Shown in pieces: positions 36,441 through 44,166 of a stretch of 64,000 nucleotides of DNA; the first letter of the stretch is position 1; every line of letters starts with the position of its first letter. The position numbers were made by a program, and so were the translations under genes. This DNA is from Paenibacillus sedimenti (GTDB lineage: Bacteria; Bacillota; Bacilli; Paenibacillales; NBRC-103111). Under the pieces are notes generated by a model, which was not told the DNA's origin, did not search any database, and worked only from the letters and a program-made list of their open reading frames with translations. Where the stretch lies: the NCBI RefSeq assembly GCF_014534655.1, contig NZ_JACVVD010000001.1, positions 372,001 to 436,000 of the forward strand, given 5' to 3'.

Positions 36441-36496
36441 GAAAAAAAGCCTTGATAACAGGGTAAACAAGAGCAGAACACCCTTTTCAGCAGCAT

Positions 36497-36538
36497 AAAA
36501 AAAGTATGATTGTCGGAAATGTTCGACTCCTTTAATGT
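36497..36538 (+). promoter_or_regulatory. A-tract box and promoter of the lplBCA-like operon
   Basis: AAAAAAAGTATGA at 36497 adjoins a -35 TTGTCG (36510), then 17 bases and TAATGT (36533). The box-to--35 distance equals that of the two other pectin promoters. Only one clear box is present on this strand; a weaker A7GC sits at 36442. Confidence 0.6.
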
Positions 36539-36592
36539 GGAATCACGAAGAGGTAAACAATCAAATCCATCCAACTGCGAAGGAGAGAGGAC

Positions 36593-37561
36593 ATGATCAA
36601 AGAATCACGCGCAGAACAGCACATAGTGTCTGTCTCAGCCGTAGGTACTCCCAAACGGAGCACGCTGATGAGCAAAATCATCAGAGATAAATATTTGTTG
36701 CTGCTGCTGCTTCCGGGATTAGCCTACTTTATTATTTTTAAATATGTTCCGATGTGGGGGGTGCTGCTTGCCTTCAAAAACTATCAGCCTTATCTCGGTT
36801 TTTTTAACAGCGAGTGGGTCGGATTGGCTAACTTTAAGCAACTCTTTCAAGACCCTGTTTTTTTCAGATTGATACGCAACACGCTTCTGATCGGCTTATA
36901 CGATATGCTGTTTTTCTTCCCGGCGCCGATTATACTGGCACTCCTGCTTAATGAAGTCCGCAAAGCTTTCTACAAACGCTTCATCCAATCGCTGATTTAT
37001 ATCCCGCATTTTATTTCGATGGTTATCGTTGCGAGCATTTCCTATCTGTTATTAACGACAGAAGGCGGGGTCATCAATGAAGTCATCTTCAAGCTATTCG
37101 GGTATAAAATTGACTTTCTGACAAGCGAAACCTGGTTCCGTCCGATGATCATCGTACAAAGCATATGGAAAGAGATGGGTTGGGGGACGATCATCTTCCT
37201 CGCGGCGCTTGCCGGGGTGGATCAAGAACAGTATGAAGCGGCCATCGTAGACGGAGCGAGCCGATTCCGCCAATTGTGGCACATTACACTGCCTGCAATT
37301 CAGGGAACGATCATCGTAGTGTTGATTCTGCGTATGGGACACTTTATGGACCGGGGATTTGAGCAAATTTTATTAATGATCAACGCGCTAAACCGGCCTG
37401 TCGCCGAAGTGTTTGACACTTATGTTTATACGGCGGGGATCATACAGGGAGCTTTCAGCTACAGTGCGGCAGCAGGGTTATTTAAAGCCATCATCGGTGT
37501 CATTCTCGTCTTTACAACGAACTATTTAGCCAAAAGGGCCGGACATTCCGGTATATACTAA
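36593..37561 (+). CDS. lplB: ABC oligosaccharide permease, LplB-type
   Basis: 322 residues (LplB about 318). Six membrane spans, the LplB-type opening LLPGLAYFIIFKYVPMWGVL, and EAA loop YEAAIVDGASRFRQLWHITLP. With the LplC- and LplA-type proteins it forms the importer for rhamnogalacturonan or galacturonan oligomers; no ATPase is present, so a shared MsmX-like ATPase is expected. First gene of a six-gene operon to 43772. The ATG follows GGAGAGAGG. Confidence 0.93.
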   Translation: MIKESRAEQHIVSVSAVGTPKRSTLMSKIIRDKYLLLLLLPGLAYFIIFKYVPMWGVLLAFKNYQPYLGFFNSEWVGLANFKQLFQDPVFFRLIRNTLLIGLYDMLFFFPAPIILALLLNEVRKAFYKRFIQSLIYIPHFISMVIVASISYLLLTTEGGVINEVIFKLFGYKIDFLTSETWFRPMIIVQSIWKEMGWGTIIFLAALAGVDQEQYEAAIVDGASRFRQLWHITLPAIQGTIIVVLILRMGHFMDRGFEQILLMINALNRPVAEVFDTYVYTAGIIQGAFSYSAAAGLFKAIIGVILVFTTNYLAKRAGHSGIY

Positions 37562-37621
37562 CCTCAAGTCGATGCATACGAAGTCAGTTTTCCTGCGGAA
37601 AACTCTTAGGAGGAGAGAACT

Positions 37622-38503
37622 ATGAACACCCGCCATCATACCTTGGGTGAAAAAATATTCGATATCACCAACTATTTGTTTCTTGGGTTCGTCGCCCTTT
37701 GCATGATCCTTCCGGTCTTGTATATCGTTGCGGGTTCTTTCGCCAGCGATATCGAGATAGGTGCCCGATCCTTTTTCCTGATTCCCAAAGATATCACCCT
37801 CGATGCTTACAAATTCGTTTTTAAAGATAACGCTTTACCGCGAAGTTTATTAGTTTCCGTGTTTGTTACCGCTGTAGGAACGATTATTAATCTATTTTTC
37901 ACCTTTACGATGGCCTACGCATTATCGAGGCGGCACATGGTTGGCCGCAATGTGGTCTTAAACATGATTATCTTTACGATGATGTTTAGTGGCGGGATTA
38001 TTCCTACTTATCTCGTTGTAAAAGGGTTAGGGTTGTTGAACACCTATTGGGCCGTCTTGCTGCCTGTCGCTATCAATGCTTTTAACTTGATTGTCGTTAA
38101 ATCTTTTTTTCAAGAGATTCCTAACGAACTGATCGAATCGGCCCGCATTGACGGGAGTAACGATCTGGGTGTGTTGTGGCGAATTGTTCTTCCGCTTTCC
38201 AAACCGGTTATCGCTACATTCGGACTTTTCTACGCGGTTGCCCATTGGAACGATTTCTTTAATGCGCTGATGTATATATCAGATGCCAAAAAGTGGCCGT
38301 TGCAGGTGCTACTGCGGCAAATTGTACTTTTAGCAACGGGTGCGCTGGAAATGGGAACGTACGATCCGACCTATGTGAAACCTCCGGATCAATCCATTAA
38401 AAATGCCGTTATCGTTGTGGGCACATTGCCGATTCTGATTGTTTACCCGTTTATCCAAAAGTATTTTGCCAAAGGGATATTATTGGGTGCGGTTAAAGGG
38501 TAA
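37622..38503 (+). CDS. lplC: ABC oligosaccharide permease, LplC-type
   Basis: 293 residues (LplC about 295), six membrane spans, EAA loop (ELIESARIDGSNDLGVLWRIVLP) split between two halves near residues 175-195. It starts after TAGGAGGAGAG. Second membrane subunit of the pectin-oligomer importer. The C-terminus KGILLGAVKG is the usual MalG/LplC ending. Confidence 0.93.
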   Translation: MNTRHHTLGEKIFDITNYLFLGFVALCMILPVLYIVAGSFASDIEIGARSFFLIPKDITLDAYKFVFKDNALPRSLLVSVFVTAVGTIINLFFTFTMAYALSRRHMVGRNVVLNMIIFTMMFSGGIIPTYLVVKGLGLLNTYWAVLLPVAINAFNLIVVKSFFQEIPNELIESARIDGSNDLGVLWRIVLPLSKPVIATFGLFYAVAHWNDFFNALMYISDAKKWPLQVLLRQIVLLATGALEMGTYDPTYVKPPDQSIKNAVIVVGTLPILIVYPFIQKYFAKGILLGAVKG

Positions 38504-38611
38504 GCGCATTCAAAATGAAATGGGTTCGGTTTGTCACAGCATCCGTTTAGAACCGGGTGTATGTTTCAACATAAAACAGGTACACTGAGAGTACAAAGGG
38601 AGGAAAAGAAA

Positions 38612-40174
38612 ATGAATTGGAATAAAAAGAAAAAACCATTGTTTGCCATGACCAGCGTTGTGTTCGCAGTGACAGCTATCGCGGGTTGCAGTTCGGGTAC
38701 GCCAACAGATACAGCTAAATCGACGGCTGCGCCCAATGCGACAGCAGGAGCGGCGACTGCAAAAGAAGCGCCGTTCAAAATCAGTGTCATGTTAAAAGGC
38801 TATCATAATGATACGGCCACCGCTGAAAGCAAAGTTTGGAAAAAAATAGAGGAATACACGAACACGAAGCTGGATCTGCAATTTGTCCCTGATGCGAGCT
38901 ACAACGATAAACTGAACATCACGCTTGCTTCCGGCTCTATACCATCCCTTCTTTTCGTGAATAATGCGAAATTGTCGTCCGTTGCTAACGCCATCAATGG
39001 AGGCGCATTTTGGGAAATCGGCCCTTACCTCAAAGATTATCCGAATCTGAAGCAAGCGAATCCAACCGTGCTTAACAATACTTCGGTAAACGGTAAATAC
39101 TATGGTCTATATGTATCCAGACCGATCGGCCGTATGGGAATCAGCTACCGTAAAGACTGGCTTGATAATTTAGGCTTGCAGGAGCCGAAGACTATTGATG
39201 AGTTTTACAATATGTTAAAGGCATTCACGAACAACGATCCTGATAAAAACGGCAATAACGATACCTATGGCATGGTCGTAACCAGATATACAGGACCATT
39301 TGATATTATGCAAACATGGTTCGGAGCTCCGAATAAATGGGGCGAGAAAGACGGCAAGCTTGTTCCCGCTCATTTGACGCCTGAATATTTGGAAGCGCTC
39401 AAATTTTTCAAGAAATTGTATAGTGAGAAGCTAATCAATCAAGATTTTGCGGTATATGACTCGGCGAAATGGGATGATCCGATCGTTAACGGCAAAGCGG
39501 GTGTAGCGGTTGACGTTACGGAACGCTCCTATTCGATTGAAGAGAAAATGAAAAAAGCAAATCTCAAGGGAAGTATCGATATTATTGGCGCTGTAAACGG
39601 GCCTGCAGGTCTTCGTAATCAACCGACAGCCGGACATAACGGCATGTTCTTAATCTCCAAAAATTCGGTCAAAACAGAAGCCGAGCTCAAGAAGGTGCTA
39701 AATTTCCTGGATAAGATCAACGATAAAGAAATGCAAATTTTAATCAGCTATGGTCTCGAAGGTGTCCATTATAAAGTGGAAGATGGCAAGCTGATAACGC
39801 TTCTCATTGCCACTGACCCTATGACTCCTGATATCAATAACAAGAGTATCACTCAGCTCTTGCCTTCGATTCCGTACATTGTACCTGAATTGTTCAAACC
39901 GGCTACACCGCTTCGCGCCAAGTCGGTCGAAGTGCAAAAAGCAAATGAAAAAATCATCGTTACCAATCCGGGAGAACCATTTACGACCGCTACCTATACG
40001 CAAAAGGGCGCACAATTGGATCAAGCTGTTGAAGATGCACGAATCAAATTCATTGTAGGCAAAATCGATGAAGCCGGCTTCAAAGCCGAAATGGAATTGT
40101 GGAAAAAGAACGGCGGCGATGCCTATACCAAAGAAATGAACGACGCATACGCCGCAAGCAAGACAACCAAATAA
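38612..40174 (+). CDS. lplA: ABC oligosaccharide-binding lipoprotein, LplA-type
   Basis: 520 residues; lipoprotein signal ending IAGC (Cys26), Thr/Ala-rich linker, then the large family 1 binding fold typical of LplA/YtcQ proteins, which are longer than ordinary sugar-binding proteins. It would bind pectin-derived oligosaccharides at the membrane surface. The ATG at 38612 follows GGGAGG; the frame extends upstream but with no ribosome site. A hairpin (40193-40217) follows, which probably stabilises this transcript segment. Confidence 0.92.
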   Translation: MNWNKKKKPLFAMTSVVFAVTAIAGCSSGTPTDTAKSTAAPNATAGAATAKEAPFKISVMLKGYHNDTATAESKVWKKIEEYTNTKLDLQFVPDASYNDKLNITLASGSIPSLLFVNNAKLSSVANAINGGAFWEIGPYLKDYPNLKQANPTVLNNTSVNGKYYGLYVSRPIGRMGISYRKDWLDNLGLQEPKTIDEFYNMLKAFTNNDPDKNGNNDTYGMVVTRYTGPFDIMQTWFGAPNKWGEKDGKLVPAHLTPEYLEALKFFKKLYSEKLINQDFAVYDSAKWDDPIVNGKAGVAVDVTERSYSIEEKMKKANLKGSIDIIGAVNGPAGLRNQPTAGHNGMFLISKNSVKTEAELKKVLNFLDKINDKEMQILISYGLEGVHYKVEDGKLITLLIATDPMTPDINNKSITQLLPSIPYIVPELFKPATPLRAKSVEVQKANEKIIVTNPGEPFTTATYTQKGAQLDQAVEDARIKFIVGKIDEAGFKAEMELWKKNGGDAYTKEMNDAYAASKTTK

Positions 40175-40192
40175 ACACGCTTAGCGGGTAAG

Positions 40193-40217
40193 GTCCAGTC
40201 ATTCCTCATGACTGGAC
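40193..40217 (+). terminator. Intra-operon hairpin after the binding-protein gene
   Basis: GTCCAGTCA-7 bases-TGACTGGAC followed by TTTATC. Nine-bp perfect stem; likely partial terminator or mRNA-stabilising structure between lplA and the PL22 gene. Confidence 0.6.
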
Positions 40218-40246
40218 TTTATCGCGACCTACAAGGAGAGATGGAG

Positions 40247-41446
40247 ATGACAGAGGCAAGGGTTAGAGGCGGCAAAGGAACGGTGTGGCCTTCGGAAAGA
40301 CGAAGTTATACTGATTTAATATCGGGCGTAACCGTAACCCAGCTAACGAATCACTGCTCGCACAGTCACCATATCTATTTTACGAATAACGGCTTCTATG
40401 GAGATGGGAATTTGCTCTTCGGTTCGGACCGCGAGAATGTTACCAATCTGTACAGTATGGATCTTCAAAGCGGTGTCATGACGCAATTAACGGATTTGGA
40501 GCGCAGCCGTGAATCCCGGATTCAAGGGACCTTTCTTCATCCGAACGGGCACGAGGCTTATTTCTACTATGACAATTCGATTGTGGCCATCGATCTGGAA
40601 ACGAGGGAAGAAAGAATTCTCTATACGATTCCCGCGAAGTATAAATTCGGCAGTTTGAGCTGCACCGCAGACGGGCAGTGGCTATGTTTCGGCCTGAACG
40701 AGGATTTAACGGACCGGATCGCGATGGATACCAAGAACGGATACCTGGGTTTTGAGGAGTATTTCCGCGCTAAGCCGCACAGCCTGATTATGGCGGTTTC
40801 CCCTGCAGACGGTAAAGTGAAAAAGCTTCATGAGGAGAAGCTGTGGGTCGGTCATGTCAATACGTCGCCAACGCAAGCGAATCTGCTGACCTTTTGCCAT
40901 GAAGGGCCTTGGGAGCAGATCGATCACCGGATCTGGGTGCTGGATATCGCAACCGGGCAGTTTTGGAAAGTGAAAGATAAGCTGCCTAATGAATATGTCG
41001 GGCATGAATATTGGCTGTCGGACGGCATTCATATCGGCTACCACGGATTTACGAATTCTCTCGAAGATCACGCCGGGAAAATCATCGGGGCTGTCAAGTT
41101 CGATAACAGCTGCGGAGAGCAGTATGAATTTCCTTTTCAAAATATGCACGTCCATTCCAATGATCTATCCCTTGTTATCGGAGACGGCCAGCAAACGAGC
41201 GCTTATCATGGGCAGCAATTTCAAGACACGATCCAGGTATGGCGGAATGACGGTACCGGATTCAAGGGTCCGCGTATTTTATGCAAGCACCGGGGAAGTT
41301 TCCATACGCAAAATCTCCATGTGCATCCAAGGTTAAGTCCGGACGGCAAACAGGTGCTGTTTACGAGCGATATGTCGGGCTACGGAAATTTGTACATGGT
41401 TGATGTGCCGGAATTCGAATCACTCCCCGAGATGCCGGTTAAGTGA
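40247..41446 (+). CDS. ogl: PL22 oligogalacturonate lyase
   Basis: 399 residues of beta-propeller. Family marks: FCHEGPWEQIDHRIW, GHEYWLSDG and the metal-ligand segment QNLHVHPRLSPDG, which keeps the Gln-x-x-His-x-His arrangement that binds Mn in characterised PL22 enzymes. It cleaves digalacturonate and unsaturated digalacturonate to 5-keto-4-deoxyuronate in the cytoplasm. ATG 40247 chosen because AGGAGAG ends 6 bases before it; ATG 40241 abuts that site. Next gene overlaps its stop codon region. Its presence means the locus handles homogalacturonan fragments as well as rhamnogalacturonan. Confidence 0.9.
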   Translation: MTEARVRGGKGTVWPSERRSYTDLISGVTVTQLTNHCSHSHHIYFTNNGFYGDGNLLFGSDRENVTNLYSMDLQSGVMTQLTDLERSRESRIQGTFLHPNGHEAYFYYDNSIVAIDLETREERILYTIPAKYKFGSLSCTADGQWLCFGLNEDLTDRIAMDTKNGYLGFEEYFRAKPHSLIMAVSPADGKVKKLHEEKLWVGHVNTSPTQANLLTFCHEGPWEQIDHRIWVLDIATGQFWKVKDKLPNEYVGHEYWLSDGIHIGYHGFTNSLEDHAGKIIGAVKFDNSCGEQYEFPFQNMHVHSNDLSLVIGDGQQTSAYHGQQFQDTIQVWRNDGTGFKGPRILCKHRGSFHTQNLHVHPRLSPDGKQVLFTSDMSGYGNLYMVDVPEFESLPEMPVK

Positions 41447-41448
41447 CC

Positions 41449-43032
41449 ATGAGCACAAAACCGAATCTGCTTCTCATCTTTACCGACCAGCAGCGATGGG
41501 ACACGTTAGGAGCTTATGGCAATCGGGCGATTCATACGCCGCATTTGGACCGGTTGGCGCAAGAAGGGGCCGTTTTTGAAAATGCGATAACCCCTTCTCC
41601 TCTCTGCGCTCCGGCCAGAGCCTGCACGATGACGGGATTTGCTGCGGGAAAGACGCTAGTATTCGATAACGAATCCGCACCTGCCATTGCCGAGGGAGAG
41701 TCGATAGCGGCCTATTTGTCGAAAGCAGGCTATTACAGTCAGGCGATCGGAAAGATGCATTTTACGCCTGACGGGCAAACTTACGGGATGGACCGCCTCA
41801 TTTTGTCGGAGGAAATGAGAGGGGTGCGCACGGCTGAACACCTGGAAGATGTTCATTTTGATGACTACGACCAGTACCTGATTCAGCATGGTGTCTGGGG
41901 ATGGGAGAAGCCTCCCGAGATCGGGTACAACGAACTGAAGCCGCTGGTGAACGGGCTGCCCAAAGAGCTCCATATCACGCAATGGTGCGGGGACCGGACG
42001 GTAGAGTGGCTCCAAAACGAAAGACCTGTTGACCGGCCGTTTTTCTTGTGGACATCGTTCGTCAAGCCGCATGCGCCTTTCGATTGCCCCGGGCATTTGA
42101 CGGATTTGTACGATCCGGCGGCAATGCCGAAGCCTTGGGTTTCCGACAAGGACGGAACAGCGAAAAATCCGTATATGCAATCCCACCGCAGGGCCATGGA
42201 GGCCGATTTGTATTCGGAGCAGGCGCTGCTTCTGAATCGGGCGTATTACTACGCGAATATTACATTTATCGATGAACAGATCGGCCGAATCACGCAAACG
42301 TTGGAAGAAGAGGGGCTGGCTGACAACACCCTCGTCATATTTACATCGGATCACGGGGAGCTGCTGGGCGATCATCGGTTATGGTTCAAAAACCTGGGGT
42401 ACGAGGGCAGTTTGCATGTGCCGATGATTGCCCGTTGGCCCGGTGTCATAGGGCCGGGAACCCGATGCGACGAACTGACCACCTTGCTTGATATTTTCCC
42501 GACTTTCGTAAATCGGGCCTGTGGAAATCGCGACCATGACGGCAGGTCCGGGGTCGACTTATTGAAGTTGCTGGCGGAACCCGCTTCGGTTCGCAGGGAT
42601 GTTGTTTGCTCCGAATTTTATGTCGCGCCGAACTACATGCTGCATGTCCGAAGCAAAGCGTGGAAATATCTGTTTTATCAGAACGGCGGTTATGAAGAAC
42701 TTTATCATCTTGTCGATGATCCGCAGGAGCTTATTGATCTGGCGGAGGATCCGGATTTTGCCGTTGTGAAAAAAGAACTTCAGGAGGCGGCTGTCCAGTG
42801 GATTCGGAACTACGGAAATCCTGAAATCGCGCTTGATGAGACGGGCTGTAAGCTGAAGGTGACACCTTATCAGCCCCATGCGATAAGAGCGAACCCGAGA
42901 CCGTTCTCACGTATGCCGTGGGATTCCAGAGTTCCGCCTTCATTGCTTCCGGAGGGGCAGAGAACCTGGTTTTGGAAAACGCTGGGCGGAGATTGGAGCA
43001 GCCTAATACGATTCTTAGGAGCTAAAGAATAA
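41449..43032 (+). CDS. Type I (formylglycine) sulfatase
   Basis: 527 residues. The sulfatase signature is visible as LCAPARACTMTG with Cys53, the residue converted to formylglycine, and metal ligands in FTDQQRWDTLG near the N-terminus and TSDHGELLGDH further on. No signal peptide, so it is cytoplasmic. It removes sulfate esters from a sugar or a related substrate. In the pectin operon it suggests that some imported oligomers are sulfated, or that the locus acts on another uronate/rhamnose glycan. The ATG at 41449 lies 2 bases after the previous stop; a GTG at 41443 overlaps it. No maturase gene is visible in the window. Confidence 0.9.
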   Translation: MSTKPNLLLIFTDQQRWDTLGAYGNRAIHTPHLDRLAQEGAVFENAITPSPLCAPARACTMTGFAAGKTLVFDNESAPAIAEGESIAAYLSKAGYYSQAIGKMHFTPDGQTYGMDRLILSEEMRGVRTAEHLEDVHFDDYDQYLIQHGVWGWEKPPEIGYNELKPLVNGLPKELHITQWCGDRTVEWLQNERPVDRPFFLWTSFVKPHAPFDCPGHLTDLYDPAAMPKPWVSDKDGTAKNPYMQSHRRAMEADLYSEQALLLNRAYYYANITFIDEQIGRITQTLEEEGLADNTLVIFTSDHGELLGDHRLWFKNLGYEGSLHVPMIARWPGVIGPGTRCDELTTLLDIFPTFVNRACGNRDHDGRSGVDLLKLLAEPASVRRDVVCSEFYVAPNYMLHVRSKAWKYLFYQNGGYEELYHLVDDPQELIDLAEDPDFAVVKKELQEAAVQWIRNYGNPEIALDETGCKLKVTPYQPHAIRANPRPFSRMPWDSRVPPSLLPEGQRTWFWKTLGGDWSSLIRFLGAKE

Positions 43033-43076
43033 GCAGCCGTTCCGCAAGCGAAAATTGTACGCAGGAGGTGGACGAT

Positions 43077-43772
43077 TTGCCCGCTGAATATGAAATTGTA
43101 GAGACGCTTTATGAGAATGCGCTTACGTCACCGGAGGATATTGCGGATTTTCGATTGGAAGGTAGCGCAAATATATCGTTCCCGCAAGGGAGAATGCGCA
43201 TGGAAAATGCATTGGATGCCGGGGAGGGGCAGAAAGCCAATTTTGTGCTTTGGTGTCCGGAGACGTTTCCGGACGGTATATCGGTAAGCTGGGAGTTTTG
43301 GCCGGTTAAGGAGCCCGGGCTTTGCATCCTGTTTTTTTGTGCGGCAGGGCGAAACGGCATCGACATGTTCGATCCTGGACTTGAACAGCGGGTTGGCGTC
43401 TATGACCAATATCATCATGGAGACATTGACGCTTATCACATTTCCTATTACCGCCGATTATGGGAGGAAGAACGAAGCTTTCATACGTGTAACTTAAGAA
43501 AAAGCTACGGCTTTCATTTGACCGCGCAGGGGGCCGATCCACTGCCGTCCGTGATGGACGCGCGAGGACCATATCGCATGCGGTTACTTGTCAATCAAGG
43601 GGAAGTATTATTCTCTATCAACGATCTTTCCGTTTTGAAGTGGAAAGATGACGGCACGACTTACGGTCCTATCCTGCAAAAAGGGCGCATCGGGTTTCGC
43701 CAAATGGCGCCACTCATTGCAGAGTATCGGAACTTGAAGGTAGAGAGTGTAAGAAAAATAAATGTAAGATAG
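43077..43772 (+). CDS. yesU: DUF1961 family protein (YesU-like)
   Basis: 231 residues, near YesU (220). Concanavalin-like beta-sandwich of the DUF1961 family (WEFWPVKEPGLCILFFCAAG, YDQYHHGDIDAYHISYYRR). In B. subtilis the homologue lies in the yes pectin cluster; its biochemical role is not established. Start is TTG 43077, 6-7 bases after AGGAGGTGG; a GTG at 43068 is inside that site. Last gene of the lplB-to-yesU operon; terminator at 43783. Confidence 0.85.
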   Translation: MPAEYEIVETLYENALTSPEDIADFRLEGSANISFPQGRMRMENALDAGEGQKANFVLWCPETFPDGISVSWEFWPVKEPGLCILFFCAAGRNGIDMFDPGLEQRVGVYDQYHHGDIDAYHISYYRRLWEEERSFHTCNLRKSYGFHLTAQGADPLPSVMDARGPYRMRLLVNQGEVLFSINDLSVLKWKDDGTTYGPILQKGRIGFRQMAPLIAEYRNLKVESVRKINVR

Positions 43773-43782
43773 ACGCACAGAG

Positions 43783-43816
43783 GGGGTGCTGAGGCATCCC
43801 TTCTTTTATTTTTAAT
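43783..43816 (+). terminator. Terminator of the lplBCA-ogl-sulfatase-yesU operon
   Basis: GGGGTGC pairs with GCATCCC (one wobble) around a short loop, then TTCTTTTATTTTT. Confidence 0.78.
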
Positions 43817-43832
43817 AACCAGTCCCACTGCT

Positions 43833-44085
43833 GTCCGAAAACGCCTAATGCGAAGAAAGCTGCTGCAGAAAGAATATTTGTAGTCCGAAAATGCCCATTT
43901 GCGGAGAAAGCTGTATCAGCCCAAATGCCTGTAGTCCGATTTTACCAAATTGTAACATAGTTTGTGCGATCGCACGTTCGGTAAAGTCGTCTTAAGTAGG
44001 TAAAATAGGACTGCATCAGCTATTTTTCTCACCAGTTATACATAATTGGGTGAAATCGTACTACAGCTACTCACCTTATCAAAAA
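43833..44085. repeat. Imperfect ~50-bp repeat cluster with inverted copies
   Basis: GTCCGA begins units at 43833, 43883 and 43934 (period 50-51 bp); the first two share AYGCC...GCGRAGAAAGCTG. Two further units run in the opposite direction (GGTAAAATAGGACTGCA and GGGTGAAATCGTACTACA, each followed by AGCTA within a few bases). A 12-bp palindrome GTGCGATCGCAC lies at the turning point (43964-43975). There is no coding potential. The whole 390-base intergenic region is filled by this element and the terminators. Confidence 0.65.
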
Positions 44086-44102
44086 AGGACGAGATAATAA
44101 AA

Positions 44103-44147
44103 ACGGTTGAACAGAATCTGTTGAGAGCTGATTCTGTTCAACCGTTA
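44103..44147. terminator. Bidirectional terminator for GHL10 gene
   Basis: AACGGTTGAACAGAATC pairs perfectly with its complement at 44131-44147 around an 11-base loop. A-rich on the left and T-rich on the right, so it works on both strands. Confidence 0.88.
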
Positions 44148-44166
44148 TATTTTACAGCCAATGAAA

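Noticed and set aside
43833-43983. Possible CRISPR array
   Set aside because: Period is about 50 bp but the units are imperfect throughout, with no constant repeat and variable spacer pattern, and there are no cas genes.
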